Shown: one piece after another, positions 27,420 through 37,567 of the stretch | Numbering within the stretch: the first letter of the stretch is position 1 | How the letters are laid out: every line of letters starts with the position of its first letter | Source: an uncultured Paraglaciecola sp. | Lineage (GTDB): Bacteria; Pseudomonadota; Gammaproteobacteria; Enterobacterales; Alteromonadaceae | DNA: 38,248 nucleotides | Direction of reading: 5' to 3' | Assembly (NCBI RefSeq): GCF_913020055.1 | Contig: NZ_CAJWCF010000041.1 | Coordinates: forward strand, 1-38,248 | The notes under the pieces: generated by a model | What the model saw: only the letters and a program-made list of their open reading frames with translations | What the model was told of the DNA's origin: nothing | The model's database searches: none | Position numbers and translations under genes: made by a program

Positions 27420-28382
27420 TTAGAAATGTTCGTAACCTTTGAGGTTATATTCGTAAGGTTTATCAGCTTGGCGCAACTCCAACTTACCAACACAGCCATT
27501 CAGTTGACCGATATAGGTAGCATGAACATTAGCACTAGCCAAAGTAGTTTCTAGATGGCCTTTTTGCTCTTCACTCACAGTAAATAACAACTCGTAGTCA
27601 TCACCGGCGCTTAGCGCATAATCAATTGCCTGAGTACTACTGACGGATTCTTTTAAGGCTTGTGACATGGGTAATTTATCAACATGTATGGTTGCCCCAC
27701 ATTCAGATGCCTTAAGAATATGTTTGATATCGGATACCAGACCATCAGAGACATCAATACAGGCACTGGCAATACGCCTAATGCTAGTTCCGACTAATAA
27801 CCGTGGTGTGGGGTAATTCAAACGATTAAGTAAATAATCTTTATTCAATTGGACGTCTAGTACACATTTTTTTTGTGCTATCTGTAAACCTAAGCCAGCA
27901 TCTCCTAAGGTACCAGTAACATAAACTGAATCACCTGGTTTAGCTTGGCTTCTGGTTAATGCTTGCTCAAAAGGCACAAACCCTTGCGCTGTGATTGTTA
28001 TCACTAATGGCCCCTGAACGGTATCACCACCAATTAACTGCACAGAATAATAGATAGCATGTTCACGTAAACCTTCAGAAAAAGACTCTAACCAGCTTTC
28101 ATCAACCTCTGGCAAACTTAACGACAAACTGATCCAGGCAGGTTCTGCACCCATGGCAGCTAAATCGCTCAAATTCACTGCCATAGCTTTTTGCGCTATC
28201 GCATGGGGAGCTGTGTCTGCTAAAAAATGCACACCACTTATCAAAGTATCGGTAGTAGTGACTAAAGCTTGGCCTTGAGGGATACGCGTGACAGCGGCAT
28301 CATCTCCTATGCCGATTATCACGTCTTTACGTTGAATACTTTTCGCTTTGAAAAAGTCTTCAATAATATTAAATTCTTTCAC
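27420..28382 (-). CDS. thiL: Thiamine-monophosphate kinase
   Basis: ThiL phosphorylates thiamine monophosphate to thiamine diphosphate, the cofactor used by Dxs among others. The 320-residue protein has the PurM/ThiL fold motifs 'IGDDAAV' (about 25-31), 'VTTTDTLISGVHF' (about 41-53), 'VNLSDLAAMGA' and 'CIDVSDGLVSD'. It sits between nusB and pgpA, 61 bases after nusB. Confidence 0.96.
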   Translation of the reverse strand: MKEFNIIEDFFKAKSIQRKDVIIGIGDDAAVTRIPQGQALVTTTDTLISGVHFLADTAPHAIAQKAMAVNLSDLAAMGAEPAWISLSLSLPEVDESWLESFSEGLREHAIYYSVQLIGGDTVQGPLVITITAQGFVPFEQALTRSQAKPGDSVYVTGTLGDAGLGLQIAQKKCVLDVQLNKDYLLNRLNYPTPRLLVGTSIRRIASACIDVSDGLVSDIKHILKASECGATIHVDKLPMSQALKESVSSTQAIDYALSAGDDYELLFTVSEEQKGHLETTLASANVHATYIGQLNGCVGKLELRQADKPYEYNLKGYEHF

Positions 28383-28443
28383 AATTACTACTTTTAGTTA
28401 AATCAGGTGAGAGAAGCGTTGACCAGAACCGATTTAAAAAAAG

Positions 28444-28866
28444 TTAGGACAACTCATCTTTACGCAGAGTCTTTATCGCTTTATCCAGCACGCCATTAAC
28501 GAATTTATGGCTTTCTTCTGCGCCAAAAGATTTAGCCAACTCAATAGCTTCATTGATAACAACCTTATAAGGGACATCAATTCTGCCAACAAGTTCGTAG
28601 GTCGCTATTCTAAGAATGGCATTTTCAACAGGATCGAGTTCCTCAGGCAGGCGCCCAAGGTAAGGCTTGATTTTTTTATCTAAATCCGAGCAGTCTTTCA
28701 CTACTGCACGCAGTAGTTCTAAAAAATACTCAGTATCGACTTTCTGCATATTGTTACTAGTAACAATACTAAGCTCAATTTGCTCAACAGAATTTTTGCT
28801 CATTTGCCATGAATAAACCGCTTGTACTGCAAGCTCTCTGGCTAGACGGCGGGCTTTAGGTTTCAC
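28444..28866 (-). CDS. nusB: Transcription antitermination factor NusB
   Basis: NusB with NusE (S10) binds boxA RNA to promote antitermination in rRNA operons. The 140-residue all-helical protein opens '[21 protein letters not shown]' and ends with '[19 protein letters not shown]', both diagnostic. The start is a GTG placed directly after the ribH stop with no gap, so the two are translationally coupled. Confidence 0.96.
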   Translation of the reverse strand: MKPKARRLARELAVQAVYSWQMSKNSVEQIELSIVTSNNMQKVDTEYFLELLRAVVKDCSDLDKKIKPYLGRLPEELDPVENAILRIATYELVGRIDVPYKVVINEAIELAKSFGAEESHKFVNGVLDKAIKTLRKDELS

Positions 28867-29343
28867 CTATTTAGCCTCTTCAATATTGGCTAAAACGTTG
28901 ACCATTTCTAATGCGCCGACAGCTGCTTCTGCACCTTTGTTACCGGCTTTAGTGCCAGAACGTTCAATAGCTTGTTCAATACTATCAGTCGTAATCACAC
29001 CAAAAGAAACAGGAATACCATATTCTAGTGATATCTGAGCAAGGCCTTTATTACATTCACCAGCAACAAACTCGAAATGAGGTGTACCACCACGTATTAC
29101 CGCCCCCAAAGCAATGATTGCATCGTATTTATTTTGTTCAGCAAGCTTTTTAGCTGCAATTGGCAATTCGTATGCACCCGGTACACGAACCAAAGTAATA
29201 TCTTGAGTGTTTACTTCACCGTGTCTTTCAAGGGCATCTAAAGCACCGTCTACTAAGCTTTCAACTACAAAACTGTTGAAACGAGAAACCACAAGAGCAA
29301 ACTTTTTGCCTGTTGCGCGAATGTTACCTTCAATAATATTCAT
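28867..29343 (-). CDS. ribH: 6,7-dimethyl-8-ribityllumazine synthase
   Basis: RibH condenses the RibD pathway product with 3,4-dihydroxy-2-butanone-4-phosphate to make the lumazine precursor of riboflavin. At 158 residues it has the normal size, with '[19 protein letters not shown]', '[15 protein letters not shown]' and '[19 protein letters not shown]' carrying the catalytic His (about 89). It lies 73 bases after ribBX in the riboflavin run. Confidence 0.97.
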   Translation of the reverse strand: MNIIEGNIRATGKKFALVVSRFNSFVVESLVDGALDALERHGEVNTQDITLVRVPGAYELPIAAKKLAEQNKYDAIIALGAVIRGGTPHFEFVAGECNKGLAQISLEYGIPVSFGVITTDSIEQAIERSGTKAGNKGAEAAVGALEMVNVLANIEEAK

Positions 29344-29416
29344 GTAAAAACCTTACTGTAAAAATCGGCGCGCAGTTTAGCACATACCTAATGGGAAATA
29401 TTGTGATTTTTATCCA

Positions 29417-30517
29417 CTATATCTCGACGTACTCTACAACTTCTAATCCATAACCAGACAATGCATGATACTTTTTGGGTTTACTCAACAAACGCATTTT
29501 TCTAACACCTAAGCTGGCTAAGATTTGACTACCTACACCGACTGTTCTTGAAGAACCTGTCCATGCGGCATTAGCAGGCTTTTCGCCCTTATCTTCGGCT
29601 TCAAATTGTTTAACTTGCGTTAACAAATCTTCATCTTTACCTAGCAATACCAATACACCACCATTATCCGCAATATATTTAATCGCATCTGGTAAACCCA
29701 TACTACGAGAAATGGCCCGTTGGGAACCTAATAAATCGCTAAAACTATTAAGCAGATGTACGCGAACCAAAGCCGGTACGTCGCCGTCGATTTCACCTTT
29801 GCACATAGCAAAATGTACTTGGTTATCAATCACATCTTTAAAAGTTACTAAATCAAACTCTCCGTATTCAGTAGGCAGTTTGCACTTAGCAACTTGCTGA
29901 ATTGTGGTTTCGTTTAAATTTCGATATTCGATTAAATCGGCAATGGTGCCAATTTTCATATTATGTTTGGCGGCAAACACTTCCAGTTCTGGACGTCTGG
30001 CCATACTGCCGTCTTCATTGAGTATTTCAACTATGACCGATGCAGGTTCGCAACCTGCTAATCGCGCCAAATCGATACCCGCTTCAGTATGCCCTGCACG
30101 GTTTAATACACCGCCTTCTTTTCCGATTAACGGAAAAATATGCCCCGGCTGTACAATATCACTAACCTGAGCACCTTTTGAAACCGCGGCCAATACAGTT
30201 TTGGCTCTGTCACCAGCGGATATGCCAGTGGTAACACCTTCTGCAGCTTCAATCGACACAGTAAAATTAGTTGAGAATTGCGCGCTATTGTCATCCACCA
30301 TCAAAGGTAAATTAAGAGATTTACAACGCTGGGCCGTCATAGGCAAACAAACTAATCCTCGAGCATGGGTCACCATAAAGTTAATGGCTTCTGGGGTAAC
30401 ATGTTCAGCGGCCATAATCAGATCGCCTTCATTTTCCCGGTCTTCATCGTCCATTAAGATAACCATCTTACCTTGACGGATATCTTCGATTATCTCTTCA
30501 CTGCTATTTAAGGGCAT
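29417..30517 (-). CDS. ribBX: RibBX: DHBP synthase with a degenerate GTP cyclohydrolase II domain
   Basis: The N-terminal 200 residues are 3,4-dihydroxy-2-butanone-4-phosphate synthase ('[16 protein letters not shown]' about 23-38, '[16 protein letters not shown]' about 139-154), which makes the four-carbon riboflavin precursor from ribulose-5-phosphate. The C-terminal part has the shape of GTP cyclohydrolase II but not its zinc site: where an active enzyme has three Cys ligands this one reads '[20 protein letters not shown]' (about 247-266). This is the RibBX form known in Shewanella and Vibrio, so a separate RibA should exist elsewhere in the genome. 366 residues, normal for the form. Confidence 0.93.
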   Translation of the reverse strand: MPLNSSEEIIEDIRQGKMVILMDDEDRENEGDLIMAAEHVTPEAINFMVTHARGLVCLPMTAQRCKSLNLPLMVDDNSAQFSTNFTVSIEAAEGVTTGISAGDRAKTVLAAVSKGAQVSDIVQPGHIFPLIGKEGGVLNRAGHTEAGIDLARLAGCEPASVIVEILNEDGSMARRPELEVFAAKHNMKIGTIADLIEYRNLNETTIQQVAKCKLPTEYGEFDLVTFKDVIDNQVHFAMCKGEIDGDVPALVRVHLLNSFSDLLGSQRAISRSMGLPDAIKYIADNGGVLVLLGKDEDLLTQVKQFEAEDKGEKPANAAWTGSSRTVGVGSQILASLGVRKMRLLSKPKKYHALSGYGLEVVEYVEI

Positions 30518-30567
30518 AGTCTGTTGTCTTCTTTCTAGTGTGTTAAAGGCGTTGAGCGCGGTATACT

Positions 30568-31239
30568 TTACTTCAAATAACCGTTTTCTGCTAAAAATGC
30601 CATGCTAATATCTTTTTTATCATTGTCAGCTGAATGATACGCTGCTTTGTCACCCAACATGAGTCGTTCAAGGTAACGGGCAATCACATCCACTTCCAAA
30701 TTTACTTTTGTGCCCACTTTATAGTGCCCAATGATAGTTTCCTGCAAACTATGAGGTATAAGGGTCAATAAAAATTTAGCGCCATCAACTTGGTTTACGG
30801 TAAGGCTGACGCCATCCATCGTAATCGAGCCTTTTTCAGCTAAATATTTAGCTAACTCATCAGGGGCCTTAAGCCAAATTTCCACATAACGCCCTACAGG
30901 TGTTATAGATAATACATCACCTACACCGTCAACATGACCACTGACAATATGTCCGCCTAAACGAGCATTCGCTTGTAAGGCTTTTTCAAGATTTACTTTG
31001 CTACCTGCCTGATAGTTAGCAAAACCTGTGCGTTTAATGGTCTCATGTGACACATCAGCACTGAAGCCGTTCTTAGACATAGCCACTACCGTTAAACACA
31101 CACCATTATTAGCAATACTATCCCCCAAGGACACATCACTCATATCCAGTTTGTTAGTCTTGATAGATAACCTTATGTCTTCACCAGAAGGCACTAAAGC
31201 TTCAATAAGACCCACATCTTCTATAATTCCGGTAAACAT
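30568..31239 (-). CDS. ribE: Riboflavin synthase, alpha subunit
   Basis: It dismutates two lumazine molecules to riboflavin. The 223-residue protein opens [10 protein letters not shown] and consists of two lumazine-binding repeats (about 1-97 and 98-200), with 'NGVCLTVV' in the first and '[10 protein letters not shown]' in the second. It lies between ribD (29 bases) and ribBX (50 bases), so all are probably on one transcript. Confidence 0.96.
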   Translation of the reverse strand: MFTGIIEDVGLIEALVPSGEDIRLSIKTNKLDMSDVSLGDSIANNGVCLTVVAMSKNGFSADVSHETIKRTGFANYQAGSKVNLEKALQANARLGGHIVSGHVDGVGDVLSITPVGRYVEIWLKAPDELAKYLAEKGSITMDGVSLTVNQVDGAKFLLTLIPHSLQETIIGHYKVGTKVNLEVDVIARYLERLMLGDKAAYHSADNDKKDISMAFLAENGYLK

Positions 31240-31268
31240 AGTCTCTCGATAAAATTATTTGTACTGGG

Positions 31269-32405
31269 TTAATACTTAAACAGCGCAGTCATTTTTAGAT
31301 CATTACCCACTTGCCTGATATCGCTCCAAGTAAGGTTAACAACCTCATCCATCACTTCAATTGGCATAGTATCAAACAGGTTTTGCCCTGCGCCCCCTAT
31401 TAGTTTGGGCGCTTGATATAAAATCAATTCATCAATCAATTTATTTTGTAATAACGCTCCTGCCAATTTGGCGCCCGCCTCTACCCAAACATGATTTAAC
31501 TGCAACTCACCCAACTTAATCATGACTTTTTCTAAGTCTAACTTATTGCCGTTAAATGGAGCTTGCCATTGACTTACATGACTTTCAAATTGATGCTCAC
31601 TTAGCCGGCCATTAACCAGCAAAACATTGCCAGCAAGGTTATTTTCAGTAGCTTGTAAACAATTTAACGATGGCGGAAATTGATTACGCCCGTCCAACAA
31701 AACTCGCAAGGGTTGGCGTAAATCCTTTTGCGCTAACACATCATCGGCTAAGTTAAGCTCAGAATAACGTACGTTTAACATAGGGTTATCAGCTATTACA
31801 GTGCCAGAGCCGGACAAAATAGCGCAGCTTTGGGCGCGGTGCTTTTGCACATCCTGCCTTGCCAGAGGACCAGTGATCCATTGGCTTAAGCCATTTCCTA
31901 ATGCAGTTTTACCATCCAAACTAGCTGCCAGTTTTACCGTAACCCAAGGTTTACCTGTACGCATACGTTTGACAAAACCACGATTAAGTTGCTCAGCGCC
32001 TGCTTGCAACAAACCATGTTCGGTTTTGATCCCGGCATCTTTTAACTTAGCCAAACCATTACCGGACACCAGTGGATTCGGATCCACCATAGCCGCCACC
32101 ACTCTAGTGACACCTGCAGAAATGAGTGAATCTGCACAGGGTGGAGTTCGACCATAATGACTACATGGCTCTAGCGTGACGTAGGCAGTCGCGCCTTTAG
32201 CATGAGTACTAGCTTGTTTTAAGGCATGTACTTCTGCGTGGGGGGTGCCTGCCATTTTATGCCAGCCTTCACCCACAATGACACCTTGGTTATCACTGAT
32301 AACACAACCCACATTTGGATTAGGTGAAGTGGTATATTCGCCGCGTTTAGCTAATTGAATAGCTCGGGCCATCATTTGATGATCTGTTTTAGAAAATTGA
32401 GTCAC
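31269..32405 (-). CDS. ribD: Bifunctional riboflavin deaminase/reductase RibD
   Basis: RibD deaminates the pyrimidine intermediate and reduces its ribosyl side chain. The N-terminal deaminase (about 1-145) shows the zinc motifs HAEVHAL (about 56-62) and PCSHYGRTPPC (about 81-91). The C-terminal reductase (about 150-375) has 'WVTVKLAASLDGKTA' and 'VWVEAGAKLAGALL'. 378 residues. It follows nrdR by 51 bases, the conserved nrdR-ribD order. Confidence 0.96.
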   Translation of the reverse strand: MTQFSKTDHQMMARAIQLAKRGEYTTSPNPNVGCVISDNQGVIVGEGWHKMAGTPHAEVHALKQASTHAKGATAYVTLEPCSHYGRTPPCADSLISAGVTRVVAAMVDPNPLVSGNGLAKLKDAGIKTEHGLLQAGAEQLNRGFVKRMRTGKPWVTVKLAASLDGKTALGNGLSQWITGPLARQDVQKHRAQSCAILSGSGTVIADNPMLNVRYSELNLADDVLAQKDLRQPLRVLLDGRNQFPPSLNCLQATENNLAGNVLLVNGRLSEHQFESHVSQWQAPFNGNKLDLEKVMIKLGELQLNHVWVEAGAKLAGALLQNKLIDELILYQAPKLIGGAGQNLFDTMPIEVMDEVVNLTWSDIRQVGNDLKMTALFKY

Positions 32406-32456
32406 AAGTTACCAACCAATAAAGGGATCAAATAAAAACAACCAATCAGTTAGACT

Positions 32457-32906
32457 TTAGTCGCCAAGCCGCGCAATCTCTTCACCAAATTCACGAATAT
32501 CCTCAAACGAACGATACACAGAGGCAAATCGCACATACGCTACTTTATCCAGCTCTTTCAAAGCATCCATAATCAAATTACCCAAAAATTCACTGCTGAC
32601 CTCGCGCTCGCCTGTGGCACGTAAAGAAGACTTTAGACGACTGATACACTGCTCTACTTGCTCGGTACTAACAGGACGCTTTTCTAGGGCTCGCTGCAAA
32701 CCGGCTCGCAACTTATCTTCGTTAAAAGGTTCCCGAGACCCATCACGTTTAACGATTCTAGGCATTACCAATTCAGCCATCTCAAAAGTGGTGAACCGTT
32801 CTTTACATACCGTGCACTCTCTTCTGCGCCTTACTTGACTACCATCAGCCACCAAACGTGAATCGATTACTTTAGTTTCTTGTACAGAACAAAACGGACA
32901 AAACAT
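32457..32906 (-). CDS. nrdR: Transcriptional repressor NrdR
   Basis: NrdR senses ATP/dATP and represses ribonucleotide reductase genes. At 149 residues it has the N-terminal zinc ribbon ('MFCPFC' and '[12 protein letters not shown]', Cys 3, 6, 31 and 34) followed by an ATP-cone (about 49-139, '[20 protein letters not shown]'). It begins the nrdR-rib-nusB-thiL-pgpA run, 123 bases after the end of glyA, so it probably has a promoter in that gap. Confidence 0.97.
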   Translation of the reverse strand: MFCPFCSVQETKVIDSRLVADGSQVRRRRECTVCKERFTTFEMAELVMPRIVKRDGSREPFNEDKLRAGLQRALEKRPVSTEQVEQCISRLKSSLRATGEREVSSEFLGNLIMDALKELDKVAYVRFASVYRSFEDIREFGEEIARLGD

Positions 32907-32980
32907 AGATGATTTCTAATTAGCGGTAATGAATAACGCTAAATTAACAAAATTCAGCTGCCAGTCATACTATTAGCAAT

Positions 32981-33008
32981 AAAAAAGCCGACTTTCGTCG
33001 GCTTTTTT
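32981..33008 (-). terminator. Intrinsic terminator of glyA
   Basis: A 12-bp stem (32981-32992 with 32997-33008; core GCCGAC/GTCGGC) with loop TTTC and homopolymer tails on both sides. It ends leftward transcription of glyA 22 bases past its stop and separates it from nrdR. Confidence 0.93.
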
Positions 33009-33029
33009 AAATCAATATATAACTATATC

Positions 33030-34286
33030 TTAAGCGTAAACTGGGAATTGCTTACACAATGTAACAACTTCACACTTCACACGTTCAATAACAGATTCAT
33101 CATTGATATTATCTAATACATCACAAATCCAATTTGCCACTTGTTTGGCTTGTTCTTCTTTAAAACCACGACGAGTGATTGCGGGTGAGCCAAGACGTAA
33201 ACCACTAGTAACAAAAGGAGAACGTGGATCGTTAGGTACTGAGTTTTTGTTTACAGTGATGTTAGCGTTACCTAACGCAGCATCTGCATCTTTACCTGTG
33301 TACTCTTTACCAATTAGGTCTAGTAGGAATAAATGGTTTTCAGTACCACCTGAAACAACTTTATGACCGCGCTCTTGTATTACAGCCACCATAGCTTTGG
33401 CATTTAGCACCACTTGTTGTTGATAAACTTTAAACTCAGGCTCTAGCGCTTCTTTGAAAGCGACAGCTTTAGCAGCAATCACATGACACAAAGGGCCACC
33501 TTGGTTGCCAGGAAATACTGAACTGTTAAGCTTTTTATAAATCGCTTCATCGCCACAAGCCGATAAAATCAAGCCGCCACGAGGCCCCGCTAAGGTTTTA
33601 TGGGTAGTAGTAGTGACTACGTGAGCATGAGGAATCGGGCTAGGATAAACACCTGCCGCAATCAAACCAGCAACATGAGCCATATCGACTAATAAAAAAG
33701 CATCCACTTTGTCTGCAATCTCACGAAACTTCTGCCAATCAACAATGCCAGAATATGCTGAAAAACCAGCAATTATCATTTTAGGCTTATGTTCTAGGGC
33801 TAAAGCTTCAACTTGAGCCATATCAATCTCGCCAGTTTCAGCGTTTAAGCCGTACTGCACAGCGTTATAGGTTTTGCCGGAGAAATTAACGTGCGAACCG
33901 TGAGTCAAATGACCACCGTGAGCCAAGCTCATACCTAAAACAGTATCACCTGCATTTAACAAAGCCATAAACACGGCAGAGTTAGCTTGTGAACCGGCAT
34001 GCGGCTGCACGTTGGCATAATCACAACCAAACAATTGTTTAGCACGTTCGATCGCTAAATCTTCTGCAATATCAACAAATTCACAGCCGCCATAATAACG
34101 TTTGTGTGGATAACCTTCTGCGTATTTATTAGTTAGTTGAGAGCCTTGAGCTTCTAAAACGCGCGGGCTGCAATAGTTTTCAGAAGCGATCAACTCTATA
34201 TGATGCTCCTGTCGTTGGTTTTCATCTTGAATTGCTTGATACAATTCTGGGTCAAAATCAGCAATATTCATATCACGTGTTAGCAT
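33030..34286 (-). CDS. glyA: Serine hydroxymethyltransferase
   Basis: GlyA interconverts serine and glycine with tetrahydrofolate, the main source of one-carbon units. The PLP lysine lies in '[16 protein letters not shown]' (about 220-235); '[15 protein letters not shown]' and '[14 protein letters not shown]' are also present. I use the ATG at 34286 (418 residues, start [12 protein letters not shown]), spaced well from GAGGAAAA; the GTG just before it adds one codon. It is the last gene before the terminator at 32981. Confidence 0.97.
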   Translation of the reverse strand: MLTRDMNIADFDPELYQAIQDENQRQEHHIELIASENYCSPRVLEAQGSQLTNKYAEGYPHKRYYGGCEFVDIAEDLAIERAKQLFGCDYANVQPHAGSQANSAVFMALLNAGDTVLGMSLAHGGHLTHGSHVNFSGKTYNAVQYGLNAETGEIDMAQVEALALEHKPKMIIAGFSAYSGIVDWQKFREIADKVDAFLLVDMAHVAGLIAAGVYPSPIPHAHVVTTTTHKTLAGPRGGLILSACGDEAIYKKLNSSVFPGNQGGPLCHVIAAKAVAFKEALEPEFKVYQQQVVLNAKAMVAVIQERGHKVVSGGTENHLFLLDLIGKEYTGKDADAALGNANITVNKNSVPNDPRSPFVTSGLRLGSPAITRRGFKEEQAKQVANWICDVLDNINDESVIERVKCEVVTLCKQFPVYA

Positions 34287-34372
34287 CACTTTTCCTCAAC
34301 GTCGGCGGTAAATAAAATTGGGATAAACGCTCCCTAAATAAGCAGCGCATAGTTTAGTTATTTTAAACAATT

Positions 34373-34402
34373 TGTATAGTGGCATTGTGGTATGAGAAAC
34401 AA
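34373..34402 (-). promoter_or_regulatory. Possible sigma-70 promoter of glyA
   Basis: On the minus strand TTGTTT (34397-34402), 18 bases, TATACA (34373-34378), about 85 bases before the glyA ATG. The fit is fair rather than strong. Confidence 0.35.
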
Positions 34403-34443
34403 CCAAAAGTTGTAACGCTTTTTGCACACAAACATCCCATTGA

Positions 34444-35439
34444 TTAAAGTGCTTCAATCTCCTGTGGGAACTGCACGCCAATTTTTTTGCGGATAGTATC
34501 CATCACTCTTAGTACTTCTACGCTGTCGTGATGTGACATCAAATCACTACACAATTTGTTTTGCTCGATACATAACATGCTTTGTTCAATTTGATATTCA
34601 AATCCGTTAATCGGGTGAGGGATATCAATAGTTTGAATTAATTTGTCATCGCAAAACACTTCAGCTTTATCTGTATCCCAGAAACAGGCGGGTAAATTGA
34701 CATAACCTTCTGTTCCCACTATGCGCATGGTATTGCTAGTTTGCGCCAACATAGAACAAGTGAATTGGGCGAAACGTCCGGATGGATAATGCATATTTGC
34801 CAATACATGTCCATCAACCTGCTGTTCCGTTAATTGGCCCATGGCGCTAACAGTATCTGGGTGTTCTTGCAGAAAAAACTGACTGACAGTAATACTGTAA
34901 ATACCTAAATCCAGAAGTGAGCCACCAGCAAGTTCAGCCTTAACCATGCGACTCTTATCTCTATTTTGAAACGCAAAACCAATTTCTGACTGGATATATT
35001 GAATGTCACCTATTATGCCTTCGTTTAACAACTGCCTAAGTTGCGACAAACTCGGCATAAAACGGCTCCACAAAGCCTCCTGCAACAGCAACTTTTTGCT
35101 TTGAGCTAATTCAACCAATGTTTGCATTTGTTCGGCATTCACTGTGCTAGGTTTTTCTACTAACACGTGTTTACCGGCTTCTAAGCACATTTTTGCTTGT
35201 TGGTAGTGAAAGTTGTGCGGGGTAGCAATATAAATGATGTCGATGTCAGGATCAGCTAACATTTGCTCGTAATCAGAATATGTTTTTTCAATGTCATACG
35301 TTTTAGCAAATTCTGCAGCTCGCTCTTTTGAGCGGCTAGCTACTGCCAAAATTTTACCCTTTGTAGACGCCGCGATTGCTTTTGCAAATGTGTTAGCAAT
35401 ATTGCCAGGACCAATGACACCCCAATTGAATTTCTGCAT
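34444..35439 (-). CDS. Gfo/Idh/MocA family NAD(P)-dependent oxidoreductase
   Basis: A sugar or diol dehydrogenase of the Gfo/Idh/MocA family, 331 residues from the ATG at 35439, which has AGGGA before it (an upstream ATG at 35517 would add 26 residues not expected in the family). The N-terminal Rossmann motif is GVIGPGNIANTFA (about 7-19). 'VLVEKPSTVNAEQM' holds the conserved EKP (about 96-98), and 'GGSLLDLGIYSI' marks the substrate domain. The substrate is not evident; trans-dihydrodiol or xylose dehydrogenase-like members look similar. It stands alone between glyA and the nonulosonic-acid genes. Confidence 0.88.
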   Translation of the reverse strand: MQKFNWGVIGPGNIANTFAKAIAASTKGKILAVASRSKERAAEFAKTYDIEKTYSDYEQMLADPDIDIIYIATPHNFHYQQAKMCLEAGKHVLVEKPSTVNAEQMQTLVELAQSKKLLLQEALWSRFMPSLSQLRQLLNEGIIGDIQYIQSEIGFAFQNRDKSRMVKAELAGGSLLDLGIYSITVSQFFLQEHPDTVSAMGQLTEQQVDGHVLANMHYPSGRFAQFTCSMLAQTSNTMRIVGTEGYVNLPACFWDTDKAEVFCDDKLIQTIDIPHPINGFEYQIEQSMLCIEQNKLCSDLMSHHDSVEVLRVMDTIRKKIGVQFPQEIEAL

Positions 35440-35609
35440 GTTTTCCCTAATTTTTATTGATTGAATACCAATACTTAGAAAAAGTGATGGTATGTTTCGA
35501 GTCGAACTTATCATCAATTTAATTGATACTTACAATTACGTTATTACATTTTTTTGCTTACGAAATATGATTTTGTGATGGGCTTTTATTTATAAATATC
35601 TTATAGAAT

Positions 35610-36896
35610 CTATTCTTTTAACTCGATTTCAGGCTTCACTAATTGCTTAAGCTGAGCTTCTATTGTGTATCTGTGAGCAAACCATGGCGATTTTTTTGAT
35701 AGCCCTAAATACAATGAGATATCTTCAATGTGTGCATATGGTTGTTGGCTTAATATTTTACCTGTATCTATTTTTTGTAAACTTTTTTCATCAAAACTAG
35801 GAGGTACAATAATCACATCAATTCGTTCTTTTAACAGCATATTTACAGCTGTATTAATATCTAGAAAATCAATCTTACTTAACTTTTGATCGTTATCAAA
35901 TTTAGGAAAGTGTTTATATCCTCTCAACATTCCAATACGTAAATTAGATAAATCATCCCATTGCTTTATCACTGGAACACTTAGATTATCTGCAAAAAAA
36001 CGAAATCCAGCAGTTTGGGTTGCAAAGTTAGGTTGCAAATAATAAGTGTATTTCTCCCTATCTTTTGAGTAGAACAAATCATCAATTATATCAGCCAATC
36101 CATTTTCAATAGATCTAACACAACGAGCCCATGGACAAACATATACTTTGACCTCAACATTTAAGGCCTTCGATAGTTTAATCACTATGTTGTCTTCTAA
36201 ACCGTTATTGTCACTAATATGATAAGCCGCTGTAATATCACTAAATTCTTGTAAATATGCTACTGGATCAAATTCAAGTGTATTTGCTGAAACTTTAAGA
36301 TGTGCAACATCAATTAACAGTTTTACATTTTCAAGGACTTGGGTAAAAATAAATTTAGTTTCATCCGATTCTGTCATTAATAATGGATTACAAGCAAACG
36401 AATCAAAGTTCTTTTTTGAAACAACATTATTTTCTATAAGAAGTGTTACGTCATAATTTTTAGCAAAGACGGCTAATTCATTTACATGTTTAATAAATTG
36501 ACTCAACCCATCTGCACGCTCATTTAGTTTTTGCTTATTTATTTTTTTACCCAACTCAGAAACTTGCGGATCCAATAAGTATCCTGCATGAAAACTATAA
36601 AACTTTCCTCCGTACTTTGCGGTTAACTCTATAGCATTCTTAGCATGTTCTACACTCTTATTAATAATTTCATCATCAAAACTCGCCAAATTAAAAACAA
36701 AAGGCTCTTTAGGTACTGGAAAATAATTATGCAGGGCAATATTAAATTGCTTGGAAACAGATGATAAGTCAGCCTCTAATGTTGCTGTATATTTCCCAGC
36801 AGATAGCTCAAAGCCTTTAACTGTATCATTCGTAAAAAGTTGTGATGTTTGCAGAAAAGTATTATCTCGAAAGCCACCTGTAGATAGGTATATCAT
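35610..36896 (-). CDS. Chimera: sugar-phosphate isomerase barrel fused to a solute-binding domain
   Basis: Residues 1 to about 232 are a TIM-barrel sugar-phosphate isomerase/epimerase of the type that accompanies neuB/neuD ('MIYLSTGGFR', 'ALHNYFPVPKEPFVFNLAS', 'FYSFHAGYLLDP', 'TLLIENNVVS', 'LIDVAHLKVSANTLEFDP', 'AAYHISDNNGL'). From about 234 to 428 the sequence becomes a periplasmic type-3 solute-binding protein ('EDNIVIKLSKAL', 'VYVCPWARCVRSIENGLADI', 'DREKYTYYLQPNFATQTAG', 'ERIDVIIVPPS'). The join falls in the shared string D-N-N-G-L-E-D. The barrel lacks its last 30-40 residues and the binding domain lacks its signal peptide and first strand, so neither half is complete. The frame is open with no stop. 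It overlaps neuD by four bases (ATGA). The product would be cytoplasmic, where a transport-type binding domain has no usual use. It is probably a deletion fusion of two genes; an assembly join is the alternative. Confidence 0.85.
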   Translation of the reverse strand: MIYLSTGGFRDNTFLQTSQLFTNDTVKGFELSAGKYTATLEADLSSVSKQFNIALHNYFPVPKEPFVFNLASFDDEIINKSVEHAKNAIELTAKYGGKFYSFHAGYLLDPQVSELGKKINKQKLNERADGLSQFIKHVNELAVFAKNYDVTLLIENNVVSKKNFDSFACNPLLMTESDETKFIFTQVLENVKLLIDVAHLKVSANTLEFDPVAYLQEFSDITAAYHISDNNGLEDNIVIKLSKALNVEVKVYVCPWARCVRSIENGLADIIDDLFYSKDREKYTYYLQPNFATQTAGFRFFADNLSVPVIKQWDDLSNLRIGMLRGYKHFPKFDNDQKLSKIDFLDINTAVNMLLKERIDVIIVPPSFDEKSLQKIDTGKILSQQPYAHIEDISLYLGLSKKSPWFAHRYTIEAQLKQLVKPEIELKE

Positions 36897-37567
36897 TTTT
36901 TTTTCACCTTTGCGGGTACGCCAACAAATGTTGACTGTTTTTCTGTAATATTATGAGTTAAAACAGCTCCAGCACCAACAATAGAACTCTCTTCAACATA
37001 AACGTGAGGAATAACAGTAGCCCCAGCACCAACAAAGACCATATCTGATATTGTGACCCCACCACATAACACGGCACGCGGAGCAATATGGACATGACTT
37101 TTAATATTGCAATGATGCTCAATGATAGAGCAAGTATTGATCATATTATTACAACCTAACTGCACTTGAGCATTGATTACCGAGCCATGCGCAATAATAT
37201 TCCCCTCCCCCATCACTACAGTGCGATCTACAAATGCATTACTAGAAATTATATTCGGAAATTTAAACTTTTTATTTATTAACTTATCGAAAATAGTTTC
37301 TCTTTCAACATTATCACCAACAGCTAAAATACAATGCAAATGGATATATTTATCAGAGCAACTCAGCAGTTCATTTAGATTTAATATCACGCTATAACCA
37401 CTTTTTTTCTCACTTAGATCATAACTTTCAGCAGTATCAACCAAACCAATAATTTCATAGCTACCTGAAGATTCTATAATAGAGATTATAGCGCTAGCAT
37501 GTGAGCCACAGCCAATGATTATGCATTGTTTAAACAACCTTATAATCTCCAACTTTAAGCATTTCAC
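36893..37567 (-). CDS. neuD: NeuD-type sugar O/N-acetyltransferase
   Basis: An acetyltransferase of the NeuD/PglD family, which acetylates amino-sugar intermediates or sialic acids in nonulosonic-acid pathways. It has an N-terminal nucleotide-binding-like domain ('CIIIGCGSHASAI', about 15-27) and a C-terminal left-handed beta helix of hexapeptide repeats (about 108-215) with the catalytic His in 'IEHHCNI' and the closing 'FVGVPAKV'. The ATG at 37567 overlaps neuB by 38 bases. A TTG at 37537, which would start at LFKQCIIIGCG after a GGAG, gives a more typical N terminus (214 residues) and only 8 bases of overlap; I cannot decide between them. It overlaps the chimeric gene by four bases. Confidence 0.88.
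   Translation of the reverse strand: MKCLKLEIIRLFKQCIIIGCGSHASAIISIIESSGSYEIIGLVDTAESYDLSEKKSGYSVILNLNELLSCSDKYIHLHCILAVGDNVERETIFDKLINKKFKFPNIISSNAFVDRTVVMGEGNIIAHGSVINAQVQLGCNNMINTCSIIEHHCNIKSHVHIAPRAVLCGGVTISDMVFVGAGATVIPHVYVEESSIVGAGAVLTHNITEKQSTFVGVPAKVKKK

Noticed and set aside
30518..30567. FMN riboswitch before ribBX
   Set aside because: The gap is only 50 bases, too short for the RFN element, and no RFN core is seen elsewhere in the riboflavin run.
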